Assembly: GCA_963770545.1 (NCBI GenBank)
Contig: CAVYQF010000043.1
Location: 310,001-374,000 of the forward strand
Origin: RYN-230 sp963770545
GTDB taxonomy: Bacteria > Actinomycetota > Actinomycetes > Streptosporangiales > Streptosporangiaceae
Direction: 5' to 3'
DNA length: 64,000 bases
Below the pieces are notes generated by a model that did no database searches, was not told where the DNA came from, and saw only the letters and a list, made by a program, of their open reading frames with translations. The position numbers and the translations under genes were made by a program. Positions 53,221-63,779 of this stretch are shown here, piece by piece; position 1 is the first letter of the stretch; each line of letters begins with the position of its first letter.

Positions 53221-54033
53221 TCAGGCCAGCGTCAGGGCCAGCAGGATCAGCAACGGAACCACCATGGCCGCGATGGGGCCCCAGCTCCAGCGCACCTGGG
53301 CGGCGGCGGGAGCCGCGACCGGGGCGCTACCCGAACCCGCGTCCGCGGTGGAGGCGTCTCCCCCGGTGGAGGCGTCTCCCCCAGCCGGGGCGTCTCCCCC
53401 AGCGGAGGCGGGCGCTGCGGCGGGCGGCAGAGCGCAGCACCCGGGCCCGTTCGTCCAGCTGCCGGGCGATGAACTCGGCCGCCGACCCGGCCAGGGCCGC
53501 CTGGGCCGCGTCGGGGAGCCGGGCGTACCCGGGCGCCGGGGCCATCCCACGGCGCGCGGCACGGCGGGCCCGCAACTCGCTGCCGGGTCCTCGAGCGCCC
53601 CGTGGACTGCACCGCCCAGCTGTGCACGATCTTCTCCCCGGCCGTCCGCCTGCTCCCTCGCCCGGCCTCTCCCCCGGCTTGTCCTCACCCGCATGCTCCC
53701 GGCCGGACTGCGGTAGTGCACCCGGACGTTGTGGACCAGATCCACCTGGGTCACCGCGGGCCACGGCACCTCATGCACCCGCAGCGGGTTCACCACGGTG
53801 ATGCCCGCGGCGCCGGCCACGATGCGGGGGCGCAGCGCGCACGCATACATGATCCCGGTGATCGCGATGACCACGGACGCCGTGACCAGCGCGGCGTGGT
53901 CATGGTGACCGAGCGCCAGCACGATCAGCAGCACGACCGCGAACGCCATCCACGCCCACCACGCCACCAGGGATCCGCTGGTCCGGTAGACCTGCCGCTC
54001 GCCGGGCAGATCCGTCCGCGTAAACACCGCCAC
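53221..54033 (-). pseudogene. bPH6-like PH-domain membrane protein, several frameshifts
   Basis: Begins at a GTG near 54033 or 54027 with FTRTDLPGERQVYRTSG, two hydrophobic segments and a PH-like stretch (ITVVNPLRVHEVPWPAVTQVDLV). After VRVHYRSPAG the family sequence shifts frame at least three times between 53400 and 53720 (HSWAVQST; GMAPAPGYARLPDAAQAALA; back to a Gly/Asp/Ala-rich stretch), ending with a single transmembrane segment (IAAMVVPLLILLALTLA). Probably one protein of about 270 residues in reality. Role unknown; PH-like membrane proteins are common in actinomycetes. Confidence 0.7.
53348..53410. repeat. 18-bp tandem repeats in PH-protein gene
   Basis: Units GTGGAGGCGTCTCCCCCG at 53348, 53366 and 53384, then a partial one. 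They encode a GGDAST-type linker on the minus strand and lie beside the frameshifts. Confidence 0.75.
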
Positions 54034-54157
54034 TGTGCTCCATGTCACCAGGACTGGCCACCCTGCGCTGACCCGGTCGCCAGAACACGATAACCCCCGG
54101 TGAGCTTGCGCCCGCAGCCGATACCGGCCGGGACCGGTACCGGCCAGCGGCCGGAAC

Positions 54158-55396
54158 TCAGGCGTTCGCGGCGTCCGCAAAGGGCTCGGGAGCGGCCGCG
54201 CTGCCGCGGACCGCGGTGAGTGCGGCCGCGGCCAGCAACCGCAACCCGACGGCGATCGCGCGCTCATCGATGTCGAACGCGGGCTGGTGGATGTCGAAGT
54301 CCTGGCCGGAGCCCGGGGCCCGGGTGCCCAGCCGGGCCAGCGAGCCCGGCACCGACTCCAGGTACCAGGCGAAGTCCTCCCCGCCCAGGCTCTGCTGGGT
54401 GGTGGTGACCGCGTCAGGGCCGAGAACCCGCTCGGCCGCGGCGGACAGCAGCGCCGTGCTGGATGGCTCGTTCACGGTCGGCGGGACACTGCGCTGGTAG
54501 GCCAGGTCGGCGATGACCCCGTAGGCGCTGGCCACCGACTCGATCAGGGCCTTCAGCAGGTCCGGGGCTTCGTGCCAGGCCTTGTCGTCCAGGCACCGGA
54601 CGGTGCCTTCCACCACGCCGTCATCGGGGATGGAGTTGGCCCCGGTGCCGGCACTCACCCGGCCCCACACCAGGCTGAGGCTAGACCGGGGATCGACCCG
54701 CCGGGACAGCGCGGCGGGCAGCTCAGTGACGATCTTGCCCAGCGCATATACCAGGTCGGCAGTCAAATGAGGCCGGGCGGTATGACCGCCCGGCCCGGTG
54801 ACCCGGACGGTAATGCGGTCGCAGGCGGCGGTGATGGGGCCGCTGCGCACCCCGACCTTCCCGGTGTCCAGGCGCGGGTCGCAGTGCAGCCCGAAGATGC
54901 GGTCCACCGAGGCGATACCGCCCGCGGCCATCACGTCCAGCGCGCCGCCGGCCACTTCCTCGGCCGGCTGGAAGATGAGCCGCACCCGGCCGGGCAGCCG
55001 GCCCGCCGCGGCCTGCTGAGCCAGGAACAGGCCCGCACCCAGCACGATGGTCGTGTGCACGTCGTGGCCGCAGGCGTGGCACGCGTTCGGCACCGTCGAG
55101 CGGTAGGAGACCTGCTTCTCGTCGCTGAGCGGCAGCGCGTCCAGGTCGGCCCGCAGCGCCACCAGCGGGCTGCCGTCGGAGTTGTCGCCGATGTCCGCGA
55201 TGAGCCCGGTCCCCTTGGGCAGGATCATCGGCCGCAACCCCGCCGCCGCCAGGCGGAGCGCGATCCGCCGGGTGGCCCGGTGCTCGTGATAGCCGAGCTC
55301 CGGATGAGCGTGCATGTCGCGGCGGAAGTCGATCAGCTCGGCCTCGTGTGCGGTCAGGAACGAGCACAGATCCGCGCGCAGAGGGTCATTCGGCAT
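54158..55396 (-). CDS. M20 family amidohydrolase
   Basis: Metal-dependent amidohydrolase of about 412 residues, similar to hippurate hydrolases and N-acyl-amino-acid deacylases. Marks: RRDMHAHPELGYHEH, VALRADLDALPL, HACGHDVHTTIVLGA with the metal-binding CGHDVH, FQPAEEVAGGA and the dimerisation domain (VTGPGGHTARPH). The ATG at 55396 has GGGGGAGG six bases upstream and is preferred to 55456. Its start overlaps the stop of the GCS2-type ligase gene by 11 bases, suggesting the two enzymes act on related gamma- or N-linked substrates. Confidence 0.93.
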   Translation of the reverse strand: MPNDPLRADLCSFLTAHEAELIDFRRDMHAHPELGYHEHRATRRIALRLAAAGLRPMILPKGTGLIADIGDNSDGSPLVALRADLDALPLSDEKQVSYRSTVPNACHACGHDVHTTIVLGAGLFLAQQAAAGRLPGRVRLIFQPAEEVAGGALDVMAAGGIASVDRIFGLHCDPRLDTGKVGVRSGPITAACDRITVRVTGPGGHTARPHLTADLVYALGKIVTELPAALSRRVDPRSSLSLVWGRVSAGTGANSIPDDGVVEGTVRCLDDKAWHEAPDLLKALIESVASAYGVIADLAYQRSVPPTVNEPSSTALLSAAAERVLGPDAVTTTQQSLGGEDFAWYLESVPGSLARLGTRAPGSGQDFDIHQPAFDIDERAIAVGLRLLAAAALTAVRGSAAAPEPFADAANA

Positions 55397-56549
55397 TCGC
55401 CACCTCCCCCGGGCAAACGAACCGGTCCTCTGCAAACTCCGTAACCAGCGCGTCAACCACGTCCGTCAGCCCCCCGCCAGTTGCCACCACGGCACGCTGC
55501 CGCTCGTAGGAGGCACCCTGCTCGAGCACCTCGCTGAGCACATCCAGTTCGTCTGCGCAGCCCAGCCGCTGCGCGACCGGCTGTATCTCCAGGTAAAGCT
55601 CGTACAGCTCATCGCGCAACGGCGCGGTCGACCCCGCCGCGTCGGTGATCACGATGGCGTCGAGCCCGTACCTGGTCGCCCGCCAGCGATTGTCCCGGAC
55701 CACCCAGGACGGCTGGCTCGGCAGCCGGTAGCCGCGGCCCAACTGCGTGTCGAGCAGGTGGACCAGGCTCTGCGAGAGGGCGGCGACCATGCCTACCTCG
55801 CGCAGGGTCGGAACCCCGTCGAACATGCGGATCTCGACCGTGCCAAAGTCAGGGTGTGGCCGGACATCCCACCACACTTCCTTGATGCTCCGGATGGTTC
55901 CGGCCCGCAGCAGCGTGTCCATGTACTCCTCGAACTCACTCCAATCCGCCAGCTGATGTGGCGGCCCTGCGGTCGGCAACCCGCCGAAGATGACCGCCCT
56001 GCTCGAGGCGAGCCCGGTGTCGTGCCCTCCCCAGAATGGGCTCGACGCGGTCAGCGCGAGGAAATGCGGCAGATAAGTGGCGAGAGCGTTGACGATCGGA
56101 ATCGCCTTGCTGCCATCACGAAGCCCCACGTGGACATGCACACCAAAGGTCTGAATCCGGCGGGCCAGCCACTGCATCTGCTCGACGAGTTCCGCATAGC
56201 GCTGAACGGGCGCCATCTTGGCATCCCGCCAATCGCTGACAGGATGTGTTCCGGCGCAGGCCAGCATCGTACCGCGCATATCCGTGATCCGCTGAAGGTC
56301 AGCAATTGTCGCGGCTAGGTCCGCTACGGCCTCGGATACCGTACTGCAGACGCCGGTGACCACCTCGACCGCGGATTGCATGAGCTCGTCGTGAATCTTG
56401 GGCTGCGGGCCGGCCTCTTCCCGCCCGCGCAGCGCGGCGATGACCTCCCGGGCGTCCTGGCGCAGCAGCTTGCTGGTGGAGTCAATGAGCTGGAGCTCCC
56501 ACTCGACCCCCAGCGTCGTGCCGCGGGAAGAATTCCACCAGATCGCCAC
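55386..56549 (-). CDS. Glutamate-cysteine ligase family (GCS2) protein
   Basis: Carboxylate-amine ligase of about 387 residues, YbdK/EgtA-like. Features: GVEWELQLIDSTS near the N-terminus (Mg/ATP-binding Glu pair), GVHVHVGL, SSPFWGG and VRPHPDFGTVEIRMFDG with the Arg/Glu residues of GCS2. It joins glutamate (or a similar acid) to an amine such as cysteine; the true substrate is unknown. The GTG at 56549 follows AGGAG by seven bases, so it is preferred to the TTG at 56570. Overlaps the downstream amidohydrolase by 11 bases. Confidence 0.87.
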   Translation of the reverse strand: MAIWWNSSRGTTLGVEWELQLIDSTSKLLRQDAREVIAALRGREEAGPQPKIHDELMQSAVEVVTGVCSTVSEAVADLAATIADLQRITDMRGTMLACAGTHPVSDWRDAKMAPVQRYAELVEQMQWLARRIQTFGVHVHVGLRDGSKAIPIVNALATYLPHFLALTASSPFWGGHDTGLASSRAVIFGGLPTAGPPHQLADWSEFEEYMDTLLRAGTIRSIKEVWWDVRPHPDFGTVEIRMFDGVPTLREVGMVAALSQSLVHLLDTQLGRGYRLPSQPSWVVRDNRWRATRYGLDAIVITDAAGSTAPLRDELYELYLEIQPVAQRLGCADELDVLSEVLEQGASYERQRAVVATGGGLTDVVDALVTEFAEDRFVCPGEVANAE

Positions 56550-56723
56550 CGCTGATCTCCTCCCGGTCAATCACCCTGGGCGGGACATCACCCCTGGGGT
56601 CGCGGGGCTCACCGCACCGGCGCCCCGCTACTAATCCGCATAGTGTCGACGACCCTCGGTAACCGCTATCACGCGACGTGACGAACGCTCCCCCGGTCCT
56701 GGCGTGGGCGGGCGGCGACCCGG

Positions 56724-58301
<1,578 letters not shown>

Positions 58302-58430
58302 GGACCAAGGTTAGATGGCGCGTAGTCCAGACACCTAAGCGAGTTTCGCCACACCCAGCCCGCACCGGGATCCGGGCCGGCCGGAGCCCGCACGGCAGCA
58401 TCATGATTGACTACTCAGCGTGAGCGAATT

Positions 58431-59759
58431 ATGAGGTCATCCGGACCGATCCGGACTCGCCGCGGCCCCGCCGCCGCGGCGGCCGCACTGCTCGCCCTGG
58501 CGCCCCTGGCGGCACCGCCGGCGCTGGCCCGGGCCGCCACCGGGCTGCCCGCCGGCGCAGCGCATCGCGAGTTTCCGCAACGAACACCATCTGGCGCCGC
58601 GGCCCCCGCCCGGGCCCGCGGAGTGGGCCGGACCGGCGCGGGAGCGGCCGTGGTGGGCGGGCCGGAACTCGCCGGGCGGGGGGTCATCGTGCATTACCCC
58701 GCGCGCGGCGCCCGGCGGCTGCCCTCGGTCCGCGCTTCCTCCTACGTGATCGCGGATGCCGGGACCGGGCAGGTGCTGGCGGCCAAGGACCCGCACGGGC
58801 ACTTCCTGCCCGCCAGCACCCTGAAGGTACTCACCGCGGACGCGCTGATGCCGGTGCTCAGGCCAGACGCCACCGTGGTGACGTCGGCCAGGGCCGCGGA
58901 TGTGACCCCGAACAAGGTGGGCCTGGTCAAGGGGCACGCCTACCAGGTATCGGACCTGTTCCAGGCGCTGCTGCTGATTTCCGCCAACGACGCGGCGATC
59001 GCCCTCGCGCAGGCGACCGGGTCCTACGCCAAGGGCGTGGCCATGATGAACGCCGAGGCCCGGCGGCTCCAGGCCGACGACACCGTGGCCAAGCGGCCGA
59101 ACGGGCTGAACGCCAAAGGCCAGCACACCTCCGCCTACGACCTGGCCCTGTTCGCCCGCCAGGCGCTGACCATGCGTGAGTTCATGCGGATCGAGGGCAC
59201 CCGCACGGCGATGTTCCCGCTGCACCGCCGGCACTCGATCGAGTTGTTCAACCAGAACACGATGCTCAACACCTACCGGGGCGACCTCGGCGGCAAGATC
59301 GGCTGGACCACGGCGTCGCGGACCACGTTCATCGCCTGGGCCCGGCGGGACGGGCACACGCTGATCGTGACCCTCATGCACTGCGTCCCGCTCACCGAGA
59401 TGACCGTCGCCGCCAGGCTGCTGAACTGGGGCTTCGCCATGGATGGGAAGGTCACCCCGGTCGGCACGCTGGCCCGGCCCCGGCCCGCCGGGGTGGCTGG
59501 TCCGGTGGCTGGCGCGGCGGCCGGCGGCGCCGGCCAGGGCCGCCCCGGATCACGCAGCGCCGCCTCGCAGCATCCCGCCGCCCCCGCCGCCCAGAAGTCC
59601 GGCGACCAGCCGGATATCCGGCTGGCTCAGGTGGCCGACTCCCCCACCATCTCGCTGACGGAGGGGATCGGCGCCCTGGTCCTCGCGGCGCTGGTGGCCG
59701 GGGGCATCGTGGTGCTGCTCAGGCGCGGGCCGGGGGGAGGAAGCCCACCCGGTCCTTGA
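58431..59759 (+). CDS. D-alanyl-D-alanine carboxypeptidase (peptidase S11)
   Basis: Low-molecular-weight penicillin-binding protein of about 442 residues that trims peptidoglycan stem peptides. The three active-site motifs are SxxK (PASTLKVL), SxN (ISANDAA) and a third motif GGKIGWTT, where the common KTG is KIG. An N-terminal signal (AAAAALLALAPLAAPP) and a C-terminal membrane anchor (ALVLAALVAGGIVVLL) place it outside the membrane. The ATG at 58431 is chosen over TTG 58407. Its 3' end overlaps the 3' end of trpS, on the other strand, by 41 bases. Confidence 0.9.
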   Translation: MRSSGPIRTRRGPAAAAAALLALAPLAAPPALARAATGLPAGAAHREFPQRTPSGAAAPARARGVGRTGAGAAVVGGPELAGRGVIVHYPARGARRLPSVRASSYVIADAGTGQVLAAKDPHGHFLPASTLKVLTADALMPVLRPDATVVTSARAADVTPNKVGLVKGHAYQVSDLFQALLLISANDAAIALAQATGSYAKGVAMMNAEARRLQADDTVAKRPNGLNAKGQHTSAYDLALFARQALTMREFMRIEGTRTAMFPLHRRHSIELFNQNTMLNTYRGDLGGKIGWTTASRTTFIAWARRDGHTLIVTLMHCVPLTEMTVAARLLNWGFAMDGKVTPVGTLARPRPAGVAGPVAGAAAGGAGQGRPGSRSAASQHPAAPAAQKSGDQPDIRLAQVADSPTISLTEGIGALVLAALVAGGIVVLLRRGPGGGSPPGP

Positions 59760-60732
59760 CCAGGGTCATGGTCTCCTGCGCGAGCGGCCGGGCCCGGCTC
59801 GCCCCGTAGGCCAGCATCCGGTCGAGTTCACCTTCGTCGGCGAGCATCTTCGCGGTCCGTTCCCGGATCGGGGCGAGCGCGCCGACGACCACCTCGGCCA
59901 GGTCCTTCTTGAACGTGCCGTAGCCCGCACCGGCGTACCTGGCCTCCAGCGCCGGAATGTCCGCGCCGGTCAGCGCGGAGTAGATGCGCAGCAGATTGGT
60001 GACGCCCGGCTTGGCCGACTCGTCCGCACGGACCTCGCTGCCCGGGTCGGTAACCGCGCGGGCGATCTTCTTGCGGATCGTCCCCGGCTCGTCGAGCACG
60101 TCGATGATGCCCGCCGCGGACGAGGACGACTTGCTCATCTTGGCGGTCGGCTCCTGCAGATCGGTGATCTTCGCCACGCCCGACAGGATCAGCGCCGAGG
60201 GCACCTGGAACGTGGGCCCGTAGCGGTGGTTGAACCGCACCGCGAGGTCGCGGCTGAGTTCCAGGTGCTGCCGCTGGTCCTCACCGACCGGCACCTCGTT
60301 GGTCTGGTACAGCAGGATGTCCGCGGCCTGCAGCACCGGGTAGCTGAACAGTCCCAGGCTGGCCTGCTGGGCGCCGCCCTTGGCCGCCTTGTCCTTGAAC
60401 TGGGTCATCCGGCTGGCCTCGCCGAACCCGGTCAGGCAGCCGAGCACCCAGGCCAGCTCCGGGTGCTGCGGCAGGTGGCTCTGCACGAACACCACGGCCC
60501 GGTCCGGGTCGATCCCGGCCGCGAATAGCTGCGCGGCCGCGACCCTGGTTCGCTGGCGGAGCTGAGCGGGGTCCTGGGGCACCGTGATCGCGTGCAGGTC
60601 CACCACGCAGTAGACCGCCTCGTGGGTGTCCTGGAGCGCGACCCACTGGCGGATCGCGCCCAGGTAGTTGCCGAGGTGGAACGAGTCGGCGGTCGGCTGG
60701 ATGCCGGAAAACACGCGTGGCCTGGAGGACAT
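59719..60732 (-). CDS. trpS: Tryptophan--tRNA ligase
   Basis: Class I aminoacyl-tRNA synthetase of 337 residues that charges tRNA-Trp. The HIGH-type motif (SFHLGNYLGAIRQW, with H-L-G-N) and the KMSKS motif (AKMSKSSSSAAG) are intact; GEDQRQHLELSRD is the Trp/ATP-binding region. Single gene with 41 bases of 3' overlap with the convergent carboxypeptidase gene. Confidence 0.96.
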   Translation of the reverse strand: MSSRPRVFSGIQPTADSFHLGNYLGAIRQWVALQDTHEAVYCVVDLHAITVPQDPAQLRQRTRVAAAQLFAAGIDPDRAVVFVQSHLPQHPELAWVLGCLTGFGEASRMTQFKDKAAKGGAQQASLGLFSYPVLQAADILLYQTNEVPVGEDQRQHLELSRDLAVRFNHRYGPTFQVPSALILSGVAKITDLQEPTAKMSKSSSSAAGIIDVLDEPGTIRKKIARAVTDPGSEVRADESAKPGVTNLLRIYSALTGADIPALEARYAGAGYGTFKKDLAEVVVGALAPIRERTAKMLADEGELDRMLAYGASRARPLAQETMTLVKDRVGFLPPARA

Positions 60733-60786
60733 GGAGAGAGTTTAGTGCCCGGCCTGGAGCGCTACGCCGAGCGGCGCAGCCGACGA

Positions 60787-60912
60787 CTCTTGCTGTTATC
60801 GGCCCGGCACACGGAGGCCGTTCCCCGGACTAGCAGAGCGACGGAGGTCCAGGTCCCAAAGCCGTCCGCTCTTGCTGTTATCGGCCGCACATGGGGTCAT
60901 TCCCCGGACTAG
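60787..60912. repeat. Two imperfect 45-bp direct repeats
   Basis: CTCTTGCTGTTATCGGCC ... TTCCCCGGACTAG occurs at 60787-60833 and at 60869-60912. The outer parts are identical, the middle differs and is 3 bases shorter in copy two. The repeats lie between the start of trpS and the 3' end of glpD. Function unknown. Confidence 0.75.
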
Positions 60913-60913
60913 T

Positions 60914-62638
60914 TCAGCTGATGACGGGGACGATGTCGGGGGCGTCTAGGAGCAGCGCGTCGGCGGCCTGGTCGGTGGCTTCTTCCTGGGAGGCCCGCTC
61001 GGCCTCGATGGTCGCCTCGTAGTGGCCGATCTCGTTGGCCACCTGGCGGTCATCCCAGCGCAGCGGCTTGGCCATCAGCTCGGCCGCCTCGGCGGCGGCG
61101 GACAGGCCGCGGTCCCAGGTCTCGATCGAGATGTGCGTCCGGCGGGCCAGCACGTCATCCAGGTGCCGGGCCCCTTCGTGCGACGCGGCGTAGCCCACCT
61201 CGGCGCGCAGGTAGTCGTCGGCACCGGTGAGCGGCCGGCCCAGGTCCGGCTCGGCCGCGATCATGTCGAGGATCTCGGTGGCCAGCGCCCCGTACCGGCC
61301 CAGCAGGTGCTCGATCCGGGCCACGTGCAGCCCCGACGACCGGGCCAGCCGGTGGCGCGCGTTCCACAACGGCAGGTAGCCGTCCGCCCCGGCCAGCGGC
61401 ACCTCGTCGGTGCAGGACGGCGGGACCCGCCAGTCCAGCCCGTGCGCGACCGCGTCCACCGCGTCCCGGGCCATCAGCCGGTACGTGGTGTACTTACCGC
61501 CCGCGATCATCACCAGCCCCGGCACCGGGTGCGCGACCACGTGCTCCCGGGACAGCCGTGACGTGGAGTCGGACTCACCGGCCAGCAGGGGACGCAGCCC
61601 GGCGTAGACCCCGGCCACGTCCTCCCGGGTCAGCGGGACGGCGAGCACCCGGTTGACCTGGGCCAGCACGTAGTCGATGTCGGCCCGGCTGGCCGCCGGA
61701 TGGGCCTTGTCCAGGGTCCACTCGGTGTCTGTGGTGCCGACGATCCAGTGCCTGCCCCACGGGATGATGAACAGCACGCTGGTCGGGGTGCGCATGATGA
61801 TGCCGGTGCGGGACTGGATCCGGTCCCGGGGCACGACCAGGTGCACACCCTTGGAGGCGCGGATGTTGATCACCCCGCGGCCGCCCACCATGGCCTGCAC
61901 GTCGTCGGTCCACACCCCGGTGGCGTTGACTACCTGCTGGGCCCGGATCTCCAGGTGCCGCCCGCTCTCCAGGTCCACCGCGCGCACCCCGGTGACCCGC
62001 TCCCCTTCGCGGAGGAACCCGGTGACCTGGGTTCGCGAGGCGATCTGCGCCCCGTAACTGGCTGCCGTCCGGATCAGGCTGACCACGAACCTGGCGTCGT
62101 CCACCTGCGCGTCCCAGTACTGCAGGGCCCCGGTCAGCACGGACCTCTTCAGGGCCGGCGCGAGCCGCAGCGCGCCCCGCTTGGTGAGCTGCCGGTGACC
62201 AGGCAGCCCGCGCGGCTGGCCAAGCGAGAACCCGAGCGCGTCGTAGGCGTTCAGCCCGGCCCCGACGTACGCCCGCTCCCACACATGGTGGGTGAGGGGG
62301 AACAGGAACGGCACCGGGCGGACCAGGTGCGGGGCGATTCGCTGGAGCAGCAGCCCGCGCTCGGTCAGCGCCTCCCGGACCAGGCCCACGTTGAGCTGCT
62401 CCAGGTAGCGCAGGCCGCCGTGGATCAGCTTGCTGGACCGCGAGGAGGTGCCGGAGGCGAAGTCACGCGCCTCCACCAGCCCGACCGACAGGCCGCGGGT
62501 GACCGCGTCGAGGGCCACGCCCGCACCCACCACGCCTCCGCCGACGACCAGCACCTGCAGTTCATCCCCGGTGAGCGCGGCGAGCGCCGCAGCCCGCCCG
62601 CCGGGGTCCAGCCGTGCTGCCTCCCCCGCCATCGTCAC
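60914..62638 (-). CDS. glpD: Glycerol-3-phosphate dehydrogenase
   Basis: FAD-dependent enzyme of 574 residues that oxidises glycerol-3-phosphate to dihydroxyacetone phosphate at the membrane, giving electrons to quinone. FAD motif VLVVGGGVVGAGVALDA; GTSSRSSKLIHGGLRYLEQ; SKGVHLVVPR; GGKYTTYRLMA; and a C-terminal helical GlpD domain. The GTG start overlaps the guaB3 stop by 4 bases. Co-transcription with guaB3 is likely but not metabolically explained. Confidence 0.95.
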   Translation of the reverse strand: MTMAGEAARLDPGGRAAALAALTGDELQVLVVGGGVVGAGVALDAVTRGLSVGLVEARDFASGTSSRSSKLIHGGLRYLEQLNVGLVREALTERGLLLQRIAPHLVRPVPFLFPLTHHVWERAYVGAGLNAYDALGFSLGQPRGLPGHRQLTKRGALRLAPALKRSVLTGALQYWDAQVDDARFVVSLIRTAASYGAQIASRTQVTGFLREGERVTGVRAVDLESGRHLEIRAQQVVNATGVWTDDVQAMVGGRGVINIRASKGVHLVVPRDRIQSRTGIIMRTPTSVLFIIPWGRHWIVGTTDTEWTLDKAHPAASRADIDYVLAQVNRVLAVPLTREDVAGVYAGLRPLLAGESDSTSRLSREHVVAHPVPGLVMIAGGKYTTYRLMARDAVDAVAHGLDWRVPPSCTDEVPLAGADGYLPLWNARHRLARSSGLHVARIEHLLGRYGALATEILDMIAAEPDLGRPLTGADDYLRAEVGYAASHEGARHLDDVLARRTHISIETWDRGLSAAAEAAELMAKPLRWDDRQVANEIGHYEATIEAERASQEEATDQAADALLLDAPDIVPVIS

Positions 62639-63762
62639 CGTCGCGGCGGCGCGTTCGGGGTCACGGCGACCTCAACTCGCTGGAACTCCTTGAGGTCGGA
62701 ATACCCGGAGGTGGCCATGGTCCGGCGGAGGGCGCCGATCAGGTTGAGCGAGCCGTCGGGCACGTCAGACGGGCCGTGCAGAATCTGCTCCAGGGCGCCG
62801 ACCGTGCCCACCTCGACCCGGGCCCCGCGGGGCAGGTCGGGATGGTGCGACTCGCTGCCCCAGTGGTAGCCGCGCCCGGGCGCCTCAGCCGCCCGGGCGA
62901 ACGGAGAGCCGACCATGACCGCGTCCGAGCCGCAGGCCAGCGACTTGGCGATGTCACCACTGCGGGTCATCCCGCCGTCGGCGATGACGTGCACGTACCG
63001 GCCGCCGGATTCGTCCAGGTATTCGCGCCGTGCGGCGGCCACGTCGGCGATCGCGGTGGCCATGGGCACGGTCACGCCCAGCACCGCGGCCGTGGTGTGC
63101 CCCGACCCGCCGCCGAAGCCGACCAGCACGCCGGCCGCGCCGGTGCGCATCAGGTGCAGCGCGGCGGTGTAGGTGGCACAGCCGCCCACGATCACCGGCA
63201 CGTCGAGCTCGTAGATGAACTGCTTCAGGTTGAGCGGCTCCGCCTGCCCGGACACGTGCTCAGCGGACACCGTGGTACCGCGGATCACGAAGATGTCCAC
63301 ACCCGCGTCGACGACGGTCTTGTAGTAGCGGACGGTCCGCTGCGGGGACAGCCGGGCTGCGGTGGTCACGCCGGCCGAGCGGATCTCCTCGATCCGCTGG
63401 CCGATCAGCTCTTCCTTGATGGGCTCGTGGTAGATCTGCTGGAGCCGCCGGGTGGCGGCCTCCTGGGGGAGCTCGGCGATCTCGGCCAGGATCGGTTCGG
63501 GGTCCTCGAACCGGGTCCACAGCCCTTCCAGGTCGAGCACGGCCAGCCCGCCGAGCGAGCCGAGCCTGGTGGCGAAGGCCGGCGACACCACGCTGTCCAT
63601 TGGCGAGGCGACCAGCGGCATCTCGAACCGGTAGGCGTCGATCTGCCAGGCGACCGAGACTTCCTCCGGGTCCCTGGTCCGCCGGGAGGGAACGATCCCG
63701 ATCTCATCGAGCGGATAGGCGCGGCGGCCGCTCTTACCCCGGCCGATCTCTACGGTGGTCAT
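62635..63762 (-). CDS. guaB3: GuaB3-family IMP dehydrogenase-related protein
   Basis: A 375-residue barrel of the IMP dehydrogenase/GMP reductase superfamily, of the actinobacterial GuaB3 type. Marks: RRTRDPEEVSVAW and FEMPLVASPMDSVVSP near the N-terminus, GGCATYTAALHLMRTGAAG, VLVGFGGGSGHTT and IADGGMTRSGDIAKSLACG. The usual catalytic Cys loop GxGSxCxT of classical IMP dehydrogenases is absent from this form, as in the family. Function unresolved. It lies between guaB (17 bases upstream) and glpD (4-base overlap). Confidence 0.92.
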   Translation of the reverse strand: MTTVEIGRGKSGRRAYPLDEIGIVPSRRTRDPEEVSVAWQIDAYRFEMPLVASPMDSVVSPAFATRLGSLGGLAVLDLEGLWTRFEDPEPILAEIAELPQEAATRRLQQIYHEPIKEELIGQRIEEIRSAGVTTAARLSPQRTVRYYKTVVDAGVDIFVIRGTTVSAEHVSGQAEPLNLKQFIYELDVPVIVGGCATYTAALHLMRTGAAGVLVGFGGGSGHTTAAVLGVTVPMATAIADVAAARREYLDESGGRYVHVIADGGMTRSGDIAKSLACGSDAVMVGSPFARAAEAPGRGYHWGSESHHPDLPRGARVEVGTVGALEQILHGPSDVPDGSLNLIGALRRTMATSGYSDLKEFQRVEVAVTPNAPPRR

Positions 63763-63779
63763 GGCTCAGTGTCGCCTTC

